Source: DATCYX01 sp963714425 (GTDB lineage Bacteria > Chloroflexota > Anaerolineae > Anaerolineales > UBA4823). Taken from it: a stretch of DNA of 64,000 nucleotides. Of the stretch, positions 49,922-58,527 are shown one piece after another. A program made the position numbers and the translations under genes. The stretch's first letter is position 1, and every line of letters begins with the position of its first letter. The notes under the pieces are model-generated. The model did no database searches. It saw only the letters and a program-made list of their open reading frames with translations, and had not been told where the DNA came from. The stretch is from NCBI GenBank assembly GCA_963714425.1, contig CAVQOI010000007.1:62001-126000 (forward strand), in the 5' to 3' direction.

Positions 49922-51829
49922 ATGGCTCAGCCTGCTGCCAAAGACAAACAACTCGAAGGCGAGGTGTATTATCCCCCGCAAGAGATCATCCAAAACGCCA
50001 ACATCCAGGAATTCGAAAAGCTCTACCGTTATTCCATCGATGACCCAGCTGGATATTGGGGTGAGCGCGCCTCCGAGCTGGACTGGTACCAGCCCTGGGA
50101 AAAGGTGCTGGATGACAGCCAGGCGCCCTTCTTCAAGTGGTTCGTGGGCGGCAAGACCAATATCGTCCAAAATGCCCTCGACCGCCACCTGAAGACCTAC
50201 CGCAAGAATAAGCTGGCGCTGATCTGGGAAGGTGAGCCAGGGGATACACAATCCTTCTCCTATTACGCCCTCAGCCGGGAGGTGTGTAAGTTTGGCAACG
50301 TGCTGCGCAGCATGGGCGTGAAGAAGGGCGACATCGTCACCATCTACATGCCGCGCATTCCGGAGATGGTCATCGCCATGCTGGCGTGCGCCAAGATCGG
50401 GGCCCCGCACAGCGTGGTGTATGGCGGCTTCAGCGTGGAGGCGCTGGCAGAGCGCATCGAAGACGCCCAGAGCCGCGTGCTGATCACTGCCGATGGCGGC
50501 TGGCTGCGCGGCAAGATTGTCGCCTTGAAGGACATCGCCGATGAGGCAATCGCCCGCCAGCCTACCATTGAGAGCACCATAGTGGTCAAGCGGACCCAAC
50601 AGGAGATCTACATGGAGGCCGGGCGCGATTACTGGTATCACGACCTGATGAGCCTGCCGATCGCCAACAATAACTGCATCACAGAGCCAATGGACGCCGA
50701 AGACCCGCTCTTCATCCTGTACACCTCCGGCACCACCGGGCGTCCCAAAGGCGTGGTGCACACCCACGGCGGCTACATGGTCTACACCTACACCACGCTG
50801 AAGGACGTCTTCGATATTAAAGACGAAGACCGCTGGTGGTGCGCTGCAGACCCCGGCTGGGTGACCGGGCACTCCTACATCGTATATGGACCGCTGCTCA
50901 CAGGCGCAACGAGCTTTATGTACGAAGGCGCCCCCAACCACCCCTACCCCAACCGCTGGTGGAAGATCGTGGAGAACTACGGCATCACCATCCTGTACAC
51001 TGCCCCCACCGCCATCCGCGGGTTGATGCGCTTTGGCGACGCCTGGCCCAACCGGCACGACCTGAGCAGCCTGCGACTGCTGGGCAGCGTGGGCGAGCCG
51101 ATCAACCCGGAGGCCTGGAAGTGGTACTACACCGTCATCGGAAAATCGCGCTGCCCAATTATGGACACCTGGTGGCAGACCGAGACGGGAGGCTTTATGA
51201 TCTCGCCCCTGCCGATCACGCCCCTCAAGCCCGGGTCAGCCACGCGCCCGCTCTTCGGCATCGACGCTGACGTGGTGGACGAACACGGCAAGGCCGTCGC
51301 CCCTGGAGACGAAGGCTATCTGGTGATCAAGAAGCCCTGGCCGGGCATGCTGCGCACCATCCTCAAGGATCCGGAGCGCTACAAAACCCAATACTGGGGA
51401 AAATACGGGGATATGTACCAGGCTGGGGATTCGGCTCGCAAAGACAAAGATGGCTACATCTGGGTCATCGGGCGCATAGACGACGTAATCAAGGTCAGCG
51501 GCTACCGGTTGGGCACAGCCGAGGTGGAGAGCGCCCTGGTGAGCCACCAGGCGGTCGCCGAGGCGGCAGCCATCGGCTTGCCCCATGAATTGAAGGGCAA
51601 CGCCATCCACGCCTACGTGATGCTGGTCGCTGGCGTGGAGAAGAGCGACAAGCTGGCCGAGGAGCTGCGCGCCCATGTGTCCCATGAGATCGGGCCCATC
51701 GCCCGGCCGGAGGACGTCACTTTCGTTGACAGCCTTCCCAAGACCCGCTCCGGCAAGATCATGCGCCGGCTGCTCAAGGCGCGCGCCCTGGGCCAGCCCG
51801 AGGGAGATATCAGCACGTTGGAGGAATAG
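49922..51829 (+). CDS. acsA: Acetyl-CoA synthetase
   Basis: The 635-residue protein starts with the ACS N-terminal domain (YRYSIDDPAGYWGERASELD, WFVGGKTNIVQNALDRHLKT). It has LYTSGTTGRPKGVVHTHGGY (AMP-binding loop), WWCAADPGWVTGHSYIVYGP, MDTWWQTETGGFMISPLP, and the C-terminal KTRSGKIMRRLLK with the catalytic, acetylatable Lys. It makes acetyl-CoA from acetate, ATP and CoA. GGAGGGACC precedes ATG 49922. A related acyl-CoA specificity such as propionate cannot be excluded. Confidence 0.95.
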   Translation: MAQPAAKDKQLEGEVYYPPQEIIQNANIQEFEKLYRYSIDDPAGYWGERASELDWYQPWEKVLDDSQAPFFKWFVGGKTNIVQNALDRHLKTYRKNKLALIWEGEPGDTQSFSYYALSREVCKFGNVLRSMGVKKGDIVTIYMPRIPEMVIAMLACAKIGAPHSVVYGGFSVEALAERIEDAQSRVLITADGGWLRGKIVALKDIADEAIARQPTIESTIVVKRTQQEIYMEAGRDYWYHDLMSLPIANNNCITEPMDAEDPLFILYTSGTTGRPKGVVHTHGGYMVYTYTTLKDVFDIKDEDRWWCAADPGWVTGHSYIVYGPLLTGATSFMYEGAPNHPYPNRWWKIVENYGITILYTAPTAIRGLMRFGDAWPNRHDLSSLRLLGSVGEPINPEAWKWYYTVIGKSRCPIMDTWWQTETGGFMISPLPITPLKPGSATRPLFGIDADVVDEHGKAVAPGDEGYLVIKKPWPGMLRTILKDPERYKTQYWGKYGDMYQAGDSARKDKDGYIWVIGRIDDVIKVSGYRLGTAEVESALVSHQAVAEAAAIGLPHELKGNAIHAYVMLVAGVEKSDKLAEELRAHVSHEIGPIARPEDVTFVDSLPKTRSGKIMRRLLKARALGQPEGDISTLEE

Positions 51830-51839
51830 GCGAGGGATT

Positions 51840-52080
51840 ATTGCGTATAGTGTATTGCGTACCGTCGTAGGGGCGAATCGGTGAATCTCCAGGATCCCTG
51901 CGAGGAGTCGCCAATTTCGCCCTTTCTGTATACGCGGAATCGCCGACCACCTTCGGCACAGTTGATCGGCGCTATTTGAGCAAGCTTGGTTCTGGTTAGT
52001 CATGGTATTGAGCAAAGTCAGCGGCGGATGGATAGACCGCCAGGCGTTTACATTAACAAAAATACTAATAAAAAGGATAA
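51840..52080. other. Intergenic region with repeat fragments
   Basis: Bases 51843-51862 carry TGCGTATAGTGTATTGCGTA, a heptamer-type repeat. AGGGGCGAATCGGTGAA ... ATTTCGCCCTT (51869-51925) resembles the arms of the MITE-like repeat at 35.8 kb. CTTCGGCACAGTTG (51952-51965) recurs at 35765-35778. No gene is seen. CCGCCAGGCG and an AT-rich run lead into the hydrolase gene. Confidence 0.5.
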
Positions 52081-52083
52081 GGC

Positions 52084-52965
52084 GTGCAGACTAACAGAGT
52101 TAATCAAACATTCCGATTACGCGACGGGCGAACACTTGGTTTCGCAGAATACGGTTCAGTAGATGGTGCGCCTGTGTTGTATTTTACAGGTGGAAATAGT
52201 TCCCGCTTTGAAGGTGAATGGTTTGAAAATGCAGCATATAAGAAACGTGTTCGACTCATTGTTCCTGATCGTCCAGGATTTGGTTTATCAACATTTCAGC
52301 CTAACCGCAAACTTCTTGATTGGCCAAACGATGTGCTTGAGTTAGCCAACTCTCTATCAATGGATTCGTTTTCAATATTTGGGTTGTCGGGTGGGGGGCC
52401 GCATGTACTCGCAACGATATACAAAATTCCGGAAAAGATAAAAAACGCTGCAATTATTAGCGGTACGGCACCACCAGAGATGGTGGATAAATTCAACGGC
52501 ATGTGGCCGCCAGTAAAATTTATTTTCCTGACTGCTAAGAATATGCCCATTGTCAATCGTTTTTTGCTAAAACAAATGGCAGGGTTTTATAGCAATGAGG
52601 AACAAATGATGAAGCGGATGAAGCAAGCCTTGCCGCTTCCGGATGTTGAACTAATTGAAAGAAATCCTGATGTTATTAAAATTTTTGCTAGATCCACGAA
52701 AGAATCGCATCGCAATGGTATTGATGGCGACGCGTGGGAATGGCGCTTATATGTCAACGAATGGGGCTTTCAACTAAGCGGTATAAATCGTGAAATAAAA
52801 CTTTGGTACGGTCTTTATGATAAGCAAGTGCCAATTGGAATGGGGCGTTACTTTGCGAAGGCGCTACCAAAGGCTAGCTTAATTGAAGTAGAAAATGGAG
52901 GACACTTTTCCACCATTAACAACCATATTGAAGACATTTTTGATTACCTGTCAGGCCACTCCTAA
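52084..52965 (+). CDS. Alpha/beta hydrolase
   Basis: The 293-residue protein begins (GTG 52084) QTNRVNQTFRLRDGRTLGFA and has IVPDRPGFGLST, the nucleophile elbow FGLSGGGPHVLA, an acid in LWYGLYDKQVPIG and the His in ENGGHFSTINN. That is a complete catalytic triad of the alpha/beta hydrolase fold, similar to lactone or ester hydrolases and peroxidase-like members. Substrate unknown. Base composition is about as AT-rich as the 36-38 kb island and unlike acsA next door, which suggests recent transfer. GGATAAGG serves as ribosome binding site. Confidence 0.88.
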   Translation: MQTNRVNQTFRLRDGRTLGFAEYGSVDGAPVLYFTGGNSSRFEGEWFENAAYKKRVRLIVPDRPGFGLSTFQPNRKLLDWPNDVLELANSLSMDSFSIFGLSGGGPHVLATIYKIPEKIKNAAIISGTAPPEMVDKFNGMWPPVKFIFLTAKNMPIVNRFLLKQMAGFYSNEEQMMKRMKQALPLPDVELIERNPDVIKIFARSTKESHRNGIDGDAWEWRLYVNEWGFQLSGINREIKLWYGLYDKQVPIGMGRYFAKALPKASLIEVENGGHFSTINNHIEDIFDYLSGHS

Positions 52966-53056
52966 CAACTCCCTCGGTGGCTGTGTAGGATTCCGCGAGA
53001 TATACAGGTATTTTCAGCCCCAGCTCCGCCCGAAGTTGAACTGCGGGCGAACAAAA

Positions 53057-53083
53057 ACCCCCGAAGCTGCATAGCCTCGGGGG
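53057..53083 (-). terminator. Terminator after the spermidine-synthase-like gene
   Basis: On the reverse strand CCCCCGAGGCT and AGCTTCGGGGG pair around GCAT (one bulge/mismatch) and run into TTTTTGT. It lies directly after the stop at 53091. Confidence 0.85.
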
Positions 53084-53090
53084 GCAAGAT

Positions 53091-55196
53091 TTAATCTTTT
53101 TGTACCAGGTAGGCGATCAAAGCCCCCGCATAGACAAGGCCAGCGATCAAGTATAAACTCTTGATTCCCCCTATAAGAGAGCCATATTCCAAAACGCCGC
53201 CCGCGACCGAGCCGGCGAGGTTCGAAGCCAGAGGCCTGGCAGTCTCGCGTGCTCTACGGAGCGAGGTCCCAAATATTAGTCCTGCAAAAAACAAAGGCAG
53301 GGAAAGCAATACCATACTTGTGATTGCCCGAAGGACGGGTTCAAGCCCGACGAGCGATTTCAAGGGGACAAAGTAATTGAATGTCAGGCTGGCGAATAAG
53401 AGAGCATAAACGACCCGCAAATCCAAGCGCCGCCATCGCAACACCACCAGATTTGCTCCCAACGCCATCATCAATACCCCCGACACCGCCAGAACGTTGA
53501 CAAGCCAGGTGGTTCCAAAGAGCAAAGCAAACTCTGTGATGCTCTTAAATTCAATCAGCAGGAAGGCCGCGCCCAAAAACCAGAAATGCCATAGAGGACG
53601 TAAGGCTGATCTAAAAGACCGAGCTATAACGAGCGCACAAATCAATCCAACGAATAGTAGAGTCTGCCAATAGGCAATAGGCACGCGGCGATCCCGAAGA
53701 TAAAGATAGGGCCAATCATCGGTTGCCAGGGGCACAGCCTCCCCGTCTGGGGAGGGCTGCCAAACAAGCAGGCTGTTTTCCGTTATACGGTCGGGTGAAG
53801 TCTCGCCTGCAATGAAGGTAGTGCCTGTCCAGCCTGAGTAATAATATACCTCCCCCTCTCCAAACACCTCGACCAGCATTCGTCCTAATCTTTGTTCAAT
53901 CCATGGCTCACCAACAGCAAAGGTAAGCGCGAGGATTCCATCCTCTTTCAAAAGGCTCTTCGCCTGCTCAAAGCTATTCAGGGTATATACGAACGAATCA
54001 AGACGAACATTGGAGAGACTTGATAACAGGATATGTGAATCGAGCAAGCCGAAAACAATCACATCATATTTTTTGTCGCGTTTTTCGAAGAACGAACGGG
54101 CGTCATCGACGACCGCGTTCACCCGCGAGTCGCTATAGGGAGCTTCTGGGTGCAGCTCATATCCCAATTCAATTATCGAAGGGTCTATTTCAACGGCATC
54201 GACAAGTTTGGCGCCATTGCGTAATGCGGCTGCAACATCATTACCCATACCTGCGCCGACGATCAAAACTTCGGCTTGGCGATTACTTGCTTTGTAAGGG
54301 AGGTCATAAGAATGTGCTGCGTTGTCAGCTGCGGGGATATCGCCACCTAACTCTAATAGCCTGGCTGGAGACAGGTCCATAGCGATCTGATAGAAGACCT
54401 GTTGGATCGTCAGGTTGTATCCCATCATTTCTTCTTGCCCATTACTCACCCGTGGTAAGCGCAATTCGTGAACTTCCAGACGGTGGTATGGAGACCAGAC
54501 AACCCCTCGCCCAAAGATGAACAAAACGACCGAGGTTAATGAATAGAGCACGATGTCGGTCCAGGACAGGAGCTTGCGATACGCCAGATAAATGACGATA
54601 CCGATGATGAAAATACCAAACCAGACCACCGGTGGTGTGGTAAAGAAAGAAACTAAAGCGAACAACCAAATACCCGCAAGGCTAGCTAACAAGTTAACAA
54701 TATAAGCAGGAACCGGTTCGTGGCGCGCCATCTCCTCTCCGGTCGCTTGCCCCAAAGGGATAAATAACAACATCGTAAGCATAAAGAAAACTGCTAATGT
54801 CCCCAAAAATATTGCAAGGGTTATCCAATAAGAATAATCCGCGGTAAACCAGATAAACTCGTCCTCTTTCCCTGGGTATGTCAAAGGGCGTGAAGATGTA
54901 GCGCGCCCTAAGGCGAGTACGATTCCAACAAAACAAGCGAAGAGCACCGCAAATGAAGGCCATTTGATCTTGTTTCGCCCTACTAATCCAAAACCAATTG
55001 CCAAGCCAAGAAAAGCAGCCAAAAGCGGTAAATTCTTAAAATACGCCAATAATCGTATTTCTGCAGACATCCATCGTATGATGGTCATCTCTAGAAATAG
55101 ACCCAAACTACTAATTAAGAACAATGGGCTCCAGCCTACAATCTTCCGAATAGTCAAAACCCCGCCTCCAGCCCCTGGTTTAAATATCTTTTTCAT
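53091..55196 (-). CDS. Polytopic membrane protein with spermidine-synthase-like domain
   Basis: The 701-residue protein has about six N-terminal helices. A Rossmann domain follows (residues 290-440) with VLIVGAGMGNDVAAALRNGA, DAVEIDPSIIELGYELHPEA, VVDDARSFFEKRDKKYDVIV and FEQAKSLLKEDGILALTFAV, then six to seven more helices. The soluble part is the SAM-binding fold of spermidine synthase. Such fusions are common but their reaction is unknown; the DxxxD pair of aminopropyl transfer is not clear. The gene is moderately AT-rich. It begins at ATG 55196. Confidence 0.85.
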   Translation of the reverse strand: MKKIFKPGAGGGVLTIRKIVGWSPLFLISSLGLFLEMTIIRWMSAEIRLLAYFKNLPLLAAFLGLAIGFGLVGRNKIKWPSFAVLFACFVGIVLALGRATSSRPLTYPGKEDEFIWFTADYSYWITLAIFLGTLAVFFMLTMLLFIPLGQATGEEMARHEPVPAYIVNLLASLAGIWLFALVSFFTTPPVVWFGIFIIGIVIYLAYRKLLSWTDIVLYSLTSVVLFIFGRGVVWSPYHRLEVHELRLPRVSNGQEEMMGYNLTIQQVFYQIAMDLSPARLLELGGDIPAADNAAHSYDLPYKASNRQAEVLIVGAGMGNDVAAALRNGAKLVDAVEIDPSIIELGYELHPEAPYSDSRVNAVVDDARSFFEKRDKKYDVIVFGLLDSHILLSSLSNVRLDSFVYTLNSFEQAKSLLKEDGILALTFAVGEPWIEQRLGRMLVEVFGEGEVYYYSGWTGTTFIAGETSPDRITENSLLVWQPSPDGEAVPLATDDWPYLYLRDRRVPIAYWQTLLFVGLICALVIARSFRSALRPLWHFWFLGAAFLLIEFKSITEFALLFGTTWLVNVLAVSGVLMMALGANLVVLRWRRLDLRVVYALLFASLTFNYFVPLKSLVGLEPVLRAITSMVLLSLPLFFAGLIFGTSLRRARETARPLASNLAGSVAGGVLEYGSLIGGIKSLYLIAGLVYAGALIAYLVQKD

Positions 55197-55301
55197 TGTC
55201 TCTAGGTGAATTGTTGAGAAGCATGCGACGCGATGGGCGCTATATGCAAGATCTGGGTTTAGGTTTAGAGTGGGTTATAACAGAATACAATTGAATAGGG
55301 G

Positions 55302-55547
55302 TTAACAAAATTGAGATGTCGCTGCTGAGTCTGATCCTCTCGCACCGATAAAGCCGACTTTGCCTATTTTGATCCCCTCTTCGCAAAAAATATCCCATAC
55401 TTGTGGCGCTGGCTTGGGTGTACCGTCGAGCTCCTGCAAACCGACGGAGGCGAATATCCCCATTGGTTCCCTCATTTTCAGCGAATATCTCTGGCGCCAC
55501 CCAGGTGAGCAAGTACCCAGAATCATATCATCTTGCTTCTGGCGCAT
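55302..55547 (-). pseudogene. Possible C-terminal remnant of a glycosidase-like gene
   Basis: The reverse frame contains MGIFASVGLQELDGTPKPAP followed by VWDIFCEEG. A phrase like xxDGTPKPAxxVW ends many glycoside hydrolases. There is no start region or other support, and the surrounding 400 bp carry no gene. This is a weak call. Confidence 0.25.
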
Positions 55548-55580
55548 TGGATATGGAGAGATTTGACCCTTCCCGCCCTA

Positions 55581-55622
55581 TTGACACGCTCAAAATAATG
55601 GATATACTCACTGAGTGAGTAT
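55581..55622 (+). promoter_or_regulatory. padR promoter with palindromic operator
   Basis: TTGACA (55581-55586), 16 bp, TATACT (55603-55608). A perfect 19-bp palindrome ATACTCACTGAGTGAGTAT spans 55604-55622, covering the -10 region and the start codon. The transcript would start at about 55615, within a few bases of GTG 55615 or ATG 55621, so the mRNA is probably leaderless. Confidence 0.82.
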
Positions 55623-56193
55623 GTCCTCCCAAAGCTCGCGACGGACCTCCGCCCTCTCACCCGAGTACGCCCTATTAGGGCTGCTGGCGCAAGGTCCCGC
55701 ACACGGCTACGAGCTGCACCACAAGCTGAGCACCGACCTGGGGCAGGTCTGGCATGTCAGCCTAAGCCAGACCTACAATATCCTCAACCGCCTGGAGTTA
55801 AAAGGGTTCATCGCCGGCGCTATGCTGGAGCAGGAGAAGCTGCCCGCCCGGCGTCGCTTCCACCTGACAGCGCAGGGACAAGAACGATTCGAGCGCTGGT
55901 TGGAAGCCCCCAGCGGCAGCAGCGTGCGCTCCATCCGCCTGGAGTTCCTCACCCGGCTGTACTTTGCCCGCCGCACCGGCTCGCAGCTGGTGGACCGATT
56001 AATCGAAGCCCAACTCATTGAGACCCGCCGAAGCCTGGGACGCCTGAGCCGCTTGCACAAAGGAATGCCCGCGGAACAGCTTGTCAACCGCTTGGGGCTT
56101 GAGCTGCGCATCCGCCAGCTTGAGTCGATCTTGGGGTGGCTGCAGGACTGCCGCAAGGAGATTGACAGTGCGGTTTCGCCAGAATTAAAATGA
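55621..56193 (+). CDS. PadR-family transcription regulator
   Basis: The 190-residue protein has LSPEYALLGLLAQGPAHGYE, then HKLSTDLGQVWHVSLSQTYN and ILNRLELKGFIAG, the PadR winged helix (residues 15-90). A C-terminal coiled-coil dimer part follows (SQLVDRLIEAQLIETRRSLG). PadR proteins repress transporters or stress genes and themselves. The start is ATG 55621 or GTG 55615. Its stop overlaps the start of the molybdate-binding gene by 4 nt (ATGA), so it probably controls modA-modB. Confidence 0.92.
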   Translation: MSSQSSRRTSALSPEYALLGLLAQGPAHGYELHHKLSTDLGQVWHVSLSQTYNILNRLELKGFIAGAMLEQEKLPARRRFHLTAQGQERFERWLEAPSGSSVRSIRLEFLTRLYFARRTGSQLVDRLIEAQLIETRRSLGRLSRLHKGMPAEQLVNRLGLELRIRQLESILGWLQDCRKEIDSAVSPELK

Positions 56194-57101
56194 GCCTCTT
56201 CTTCCACCCCTCTCAACCCCCCAGCCCCCTTTTCTCCCCTCCTACGGAAAGAGAAGGGGGAGGTTCAGCCAAAATTGGGTTATTCGGGGCGTCAAAGACG
56301 CCCCGAATAACCCAATTTTGGCTATCTGTCTGCCTGTGCCTGATGAGCATAAGCCTGGCTGCCTGCCAGACGAGACCCAAACCCCTGGCGCTGACGGTCT
56401 TCGCCGCAGCCTCCTTGACCGATGCCATGACCGAGTTGGGGGGTGCATTCATGGCGGAGCATCCCGGCGTGCAGGTGATCTATAACTTCGCCGGCTCGCA
56501 GCAGCTCGCACAGCAGCTCGCCCACGGCGCCCCGGCAGACGTCTTCGCCAGCGCCAACCAGGCTCAGATGGAAACCGCCATCGCGAGCGGTCGCGTGGCA
56601 GCCGGCGCTGCGCGCACCTTCGCCCACAACCGCCTGGTGGTTGTGTATCCTGAAGATAACCCTGCAGAGCTGGCTTCTCTGCTGGATCTGGCGCGACCCG
56701 GGATCAAGCTGGTGCTCGCCGCTGGAGAGGTGCCGGTTGGCGCTTATTCCATGCATTTTTTAGAAAATGCCAGTTTGGAGGGCGGTTATGGAGCAAGCTA
56801 CCGGGAGGCGGTCCTGGCAAATGTGGTCTCTTATGAAGAAAATGTTCACGCCGTGTACAGTAAGGTCGCCCTGGGCGAAGCTGACGCCGGGATCGTGTAC
56901 GCCACCGACATCCCCCGGGATAACCCGGATGGCGTGGGGGTCCTTGAGATCCCTCAAAACATAAATATCATGGCTGAATACCCGATCGCCGTCATCCAGG
57001 ATAGCGTTCAACCAAAACAGGCTGATGCTTTTTTAGAATTCGTGCTCTCCCCGCCAGGTCAGGATATCCTGTCCGGATACGGTTTCATCCCTAAAAAATA
57101 A
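56190..57101 (+). CDS. modA: Molybdate-binding protein ModA with repeat-derived N-terminus
   Basis: Residues from about 65 on are a normal ModA: LTVFAAASLTDAMTELGGAF, YNFAGSQQLAQQLAHGAPAD, VFASANQAQMETAI and DIPRDNPDGVGVLEIPQN. It follows a signal peptide with lipobox LMSISLAAC. If translation starts at ATG 56190 (overlapping the padR stop), residues 1-45 are encoded by a palindromic element and read as Pro/Ser-rich sequence (PPSPLFSPPTEREGGGSAKI). No good start lies between the element and the signal helix. The true start is therefore uncertain. It binds molybdate for ModB. Confidence 0.85.
   Translation: MSLFFHPSQPPSPLFSPPTEREGGGSAKIGLFGASKTPRITQFWLSVCLCLMSISLAACQTRPKPLALTVFAAASLTDAMTELGGAFMAEHPGVQVIYNFAGSQQLAQQLAHGAPADVFASANQAQMETAIASGRVAAGAARTFAHNRLVVVYPEDNPAELASLLDLARPGIKLVLAAGEVPVGAYSMHFLENASLEGGYGASYREAVLANVVSYEENVHAVYSKVALGEADAGIVYATDIPRDNPDGVGVLEIPQNINIMAEYPIAVIQDSVQPKQADAFLEFVLSPPGQDILSGYGFIPKK
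56210..56325. repeat. Palindromic element at the start of modA
   Basis: CTCAACCCCCCAGCCCCC and AAAGAGAAGGGGGAGG precede perfect 27-bp arms at 56267-56293 and 56297-56323 (outer AGCCAAAATTGGG, inner TTATTCGGGGCGTC), loop AAA. It lies between the overlapping padR/modA junction and the signal-peptide codons of modA. Confidence 0.93.
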
Positions 57102-57102
57102 T

Positions 57103-57936
57103 ATGCGCCTGTCATCCTCCGTTTCCCCTCCCGCACCACCCCCTTCGCGCTCCTGGTACTCCTACCGCTGGCAGCTGCTAACACTGCCTATGCTGGCTTT
57201 CATCACGTTGCCGCTAGCTGCCCTGCTGCTGAGCACGTCCCCTGCGGAGCTGATATCCCATCTGCGGCAGCCGGTTGTCCTGCAAGCCATCTTCGTAAGC
57301 CTGCGCACCACGATCGTTGCCACCGCCATCATTGTCGTTTTTGGGACACCCCTGTCCCTGTTTCTGGCCCACCAGACGCGCGGCCCTTTGAAGCGCCTGG
57401 TAGACACCCTGGCAGACCTGCCCACAGTGCTGCCTCCCGCCGTGGCGGGCGTGGCTTTACTGGTAGTCTTCGGGCGCAGGGGCCCGATTGGCAGCCTGCT
57501 CGCCGACCTGGGTATCCAAATGGCTTTCACCCAGGCAGCGGTCGTGATGGCGCAGGTCTTCATCGCCTCTCCCTTATACATCAAGGCAGCCGCCCTGGGC
57601 TTTGCCGCTGTGGATTCTGAAACGCAGCAAGCCGCCGCCCTGGATGGGGCAAACGGCTGGCAGCTCTTCCGCTATGTGATTGTGCCGCTTTCGTGGCCGG
57701 CTTTGCTCAGCGGGGGGTTGATGAGCTGGGCGCGCGCTTTGGGGGAGTTCGGCGCCACCATCATCTTCGCCGGCAATTTCCCGGGGCGCACCCAAACTAT
57801 GCCGCTGGCGATCTACATCGGCTTCGAGGTGGACCTTGAGGTTGCTCTCACCTTATCGGTGATCCTGATCGGTTTTTCTTTCCTGGCTCTGTTGCTTGTT
57901 AAGGGCTTGCTCGAGCGTGACGAGCTCCAAGGCTAG
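57103..57936 (+). CDS. modB: Molybdate ABC transporter permease ModB
   Basis: The 277-residue protein has six helices, starting after a Pro/Ser-rich tip. It contains LADLPTVLPPAVAGVALLVV, the coupling loop DSETQQAAALDGANGWQLFR and LGEFGATIIFAGNFPGRTQT, typical of ModB. It follows modA by 1 nt. No ATPase gene follows: the next gene is on the other strand and its end overlaps this gene by 4 bp. The ATPase must come from elsewhere, perhaps the tungstate-type protein at 17107-18249. Confidence 0.93.
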   Translation: MRLSSSVSPPAPPPSRSWYSYRWQLLTLPMLAFITLPLAALLLSTSPAELISHLRQPVVLQAIFVSLRTTIVATAIIVVFGTPLSLFLAHQTRGPLKRLVDTLADLPTVLPPAVAGVALLVVFGRRGPIGSLLADLGIQMAFTQAAVVMAQVFIASPLYIKAAALGFAAVDSETQQAAALDGANGWQLFRYVIVPLSWPALLSGGLMSWARALGEFGATIIFAGNFPGRTQTMPLAIYIGFEVDLEVALTLSVILIGFSFLALLLVKGLLERDELQG

Positions 57937-58331
57937 GCTTGAGCGGCTTCCAACGCTCGCGTGTACACATCAAATTGGGGTGGGTTCTCCAGGTGCTTCT
58001 TCACAGCGCACAGCTCCGCCGAGCGCACCAGTGAGGACAGGTATTTCTCCGGGAAATCCGGGGGCACCTGGATTTCCAGGTCGATCTTGCTCACCATACC
58101 ATTCTGCGGGTTGGAGTGCACGCGCTGGACGATGCGGATACCTTCGGTGGACAGCCCGCGCTGCTGGCAGAACCCCAACACGTAAATCCCAGCACAGGTG
58201 CCGATCGAAGCCAGAAACGTGGCAAAGGGTGATGGCGCCGAAGCAACCGGGGGTTGGTCGGTTTCAATAGTGAACGGACCGAAATGGGCGTCAACGCGGG
58301 CGCCGCCGGGAAAATCAATGATCATTTCCAT
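57933..58331 (-). CDS. OsmC/Ohr-family protein
   Basis: The 132-residue protein reads MEMIIDFPGGARVDAHFGPF, APSPFATFLASIGTCAGIYV (with Cys49 region), LGFCQQRGL and ends VRSAELCAVKKHLENPPQFD. Two conserved Cys, one in IGTC and one in ELCAVKKHLENPP, match the OsmC family, whose members reduce organic hydroperoxides with a Cys pair. It converges on modB and overlaps it by 4 bp at the 3' ends. Substrate unknown. Confidence 0.87.
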   Translation of the reverse strand: MEMIIDFPGGARVDAHFGPFTIETDQPPVASAPSPFATFLASIGTCAGIYVLGFCQQRGLSTEGIRIVQRVHSNPQNGMVSKIDLEIQVPPDFPEKYLSSLVRSAELCAVKKHLENPPQFDVYTRALEAAQA

Positions 58332-58527
58332 GAATGTGGACCTCCAAATTAGATTTCGACAAACACTCTGTTGGAACAGGCCTTCATTAGTATTCGTGTA
58401 TTATCTCACAATCCATTAGATGCACTCTTGCCCGTAAGGTTACAATCGAGTTGTTTAAATACAGATGCCCCTTTTTACTCTTAATTGAGGGAGAAGGGGC
58501 ATCTCATGGAGGAGAACGTTGATTATG

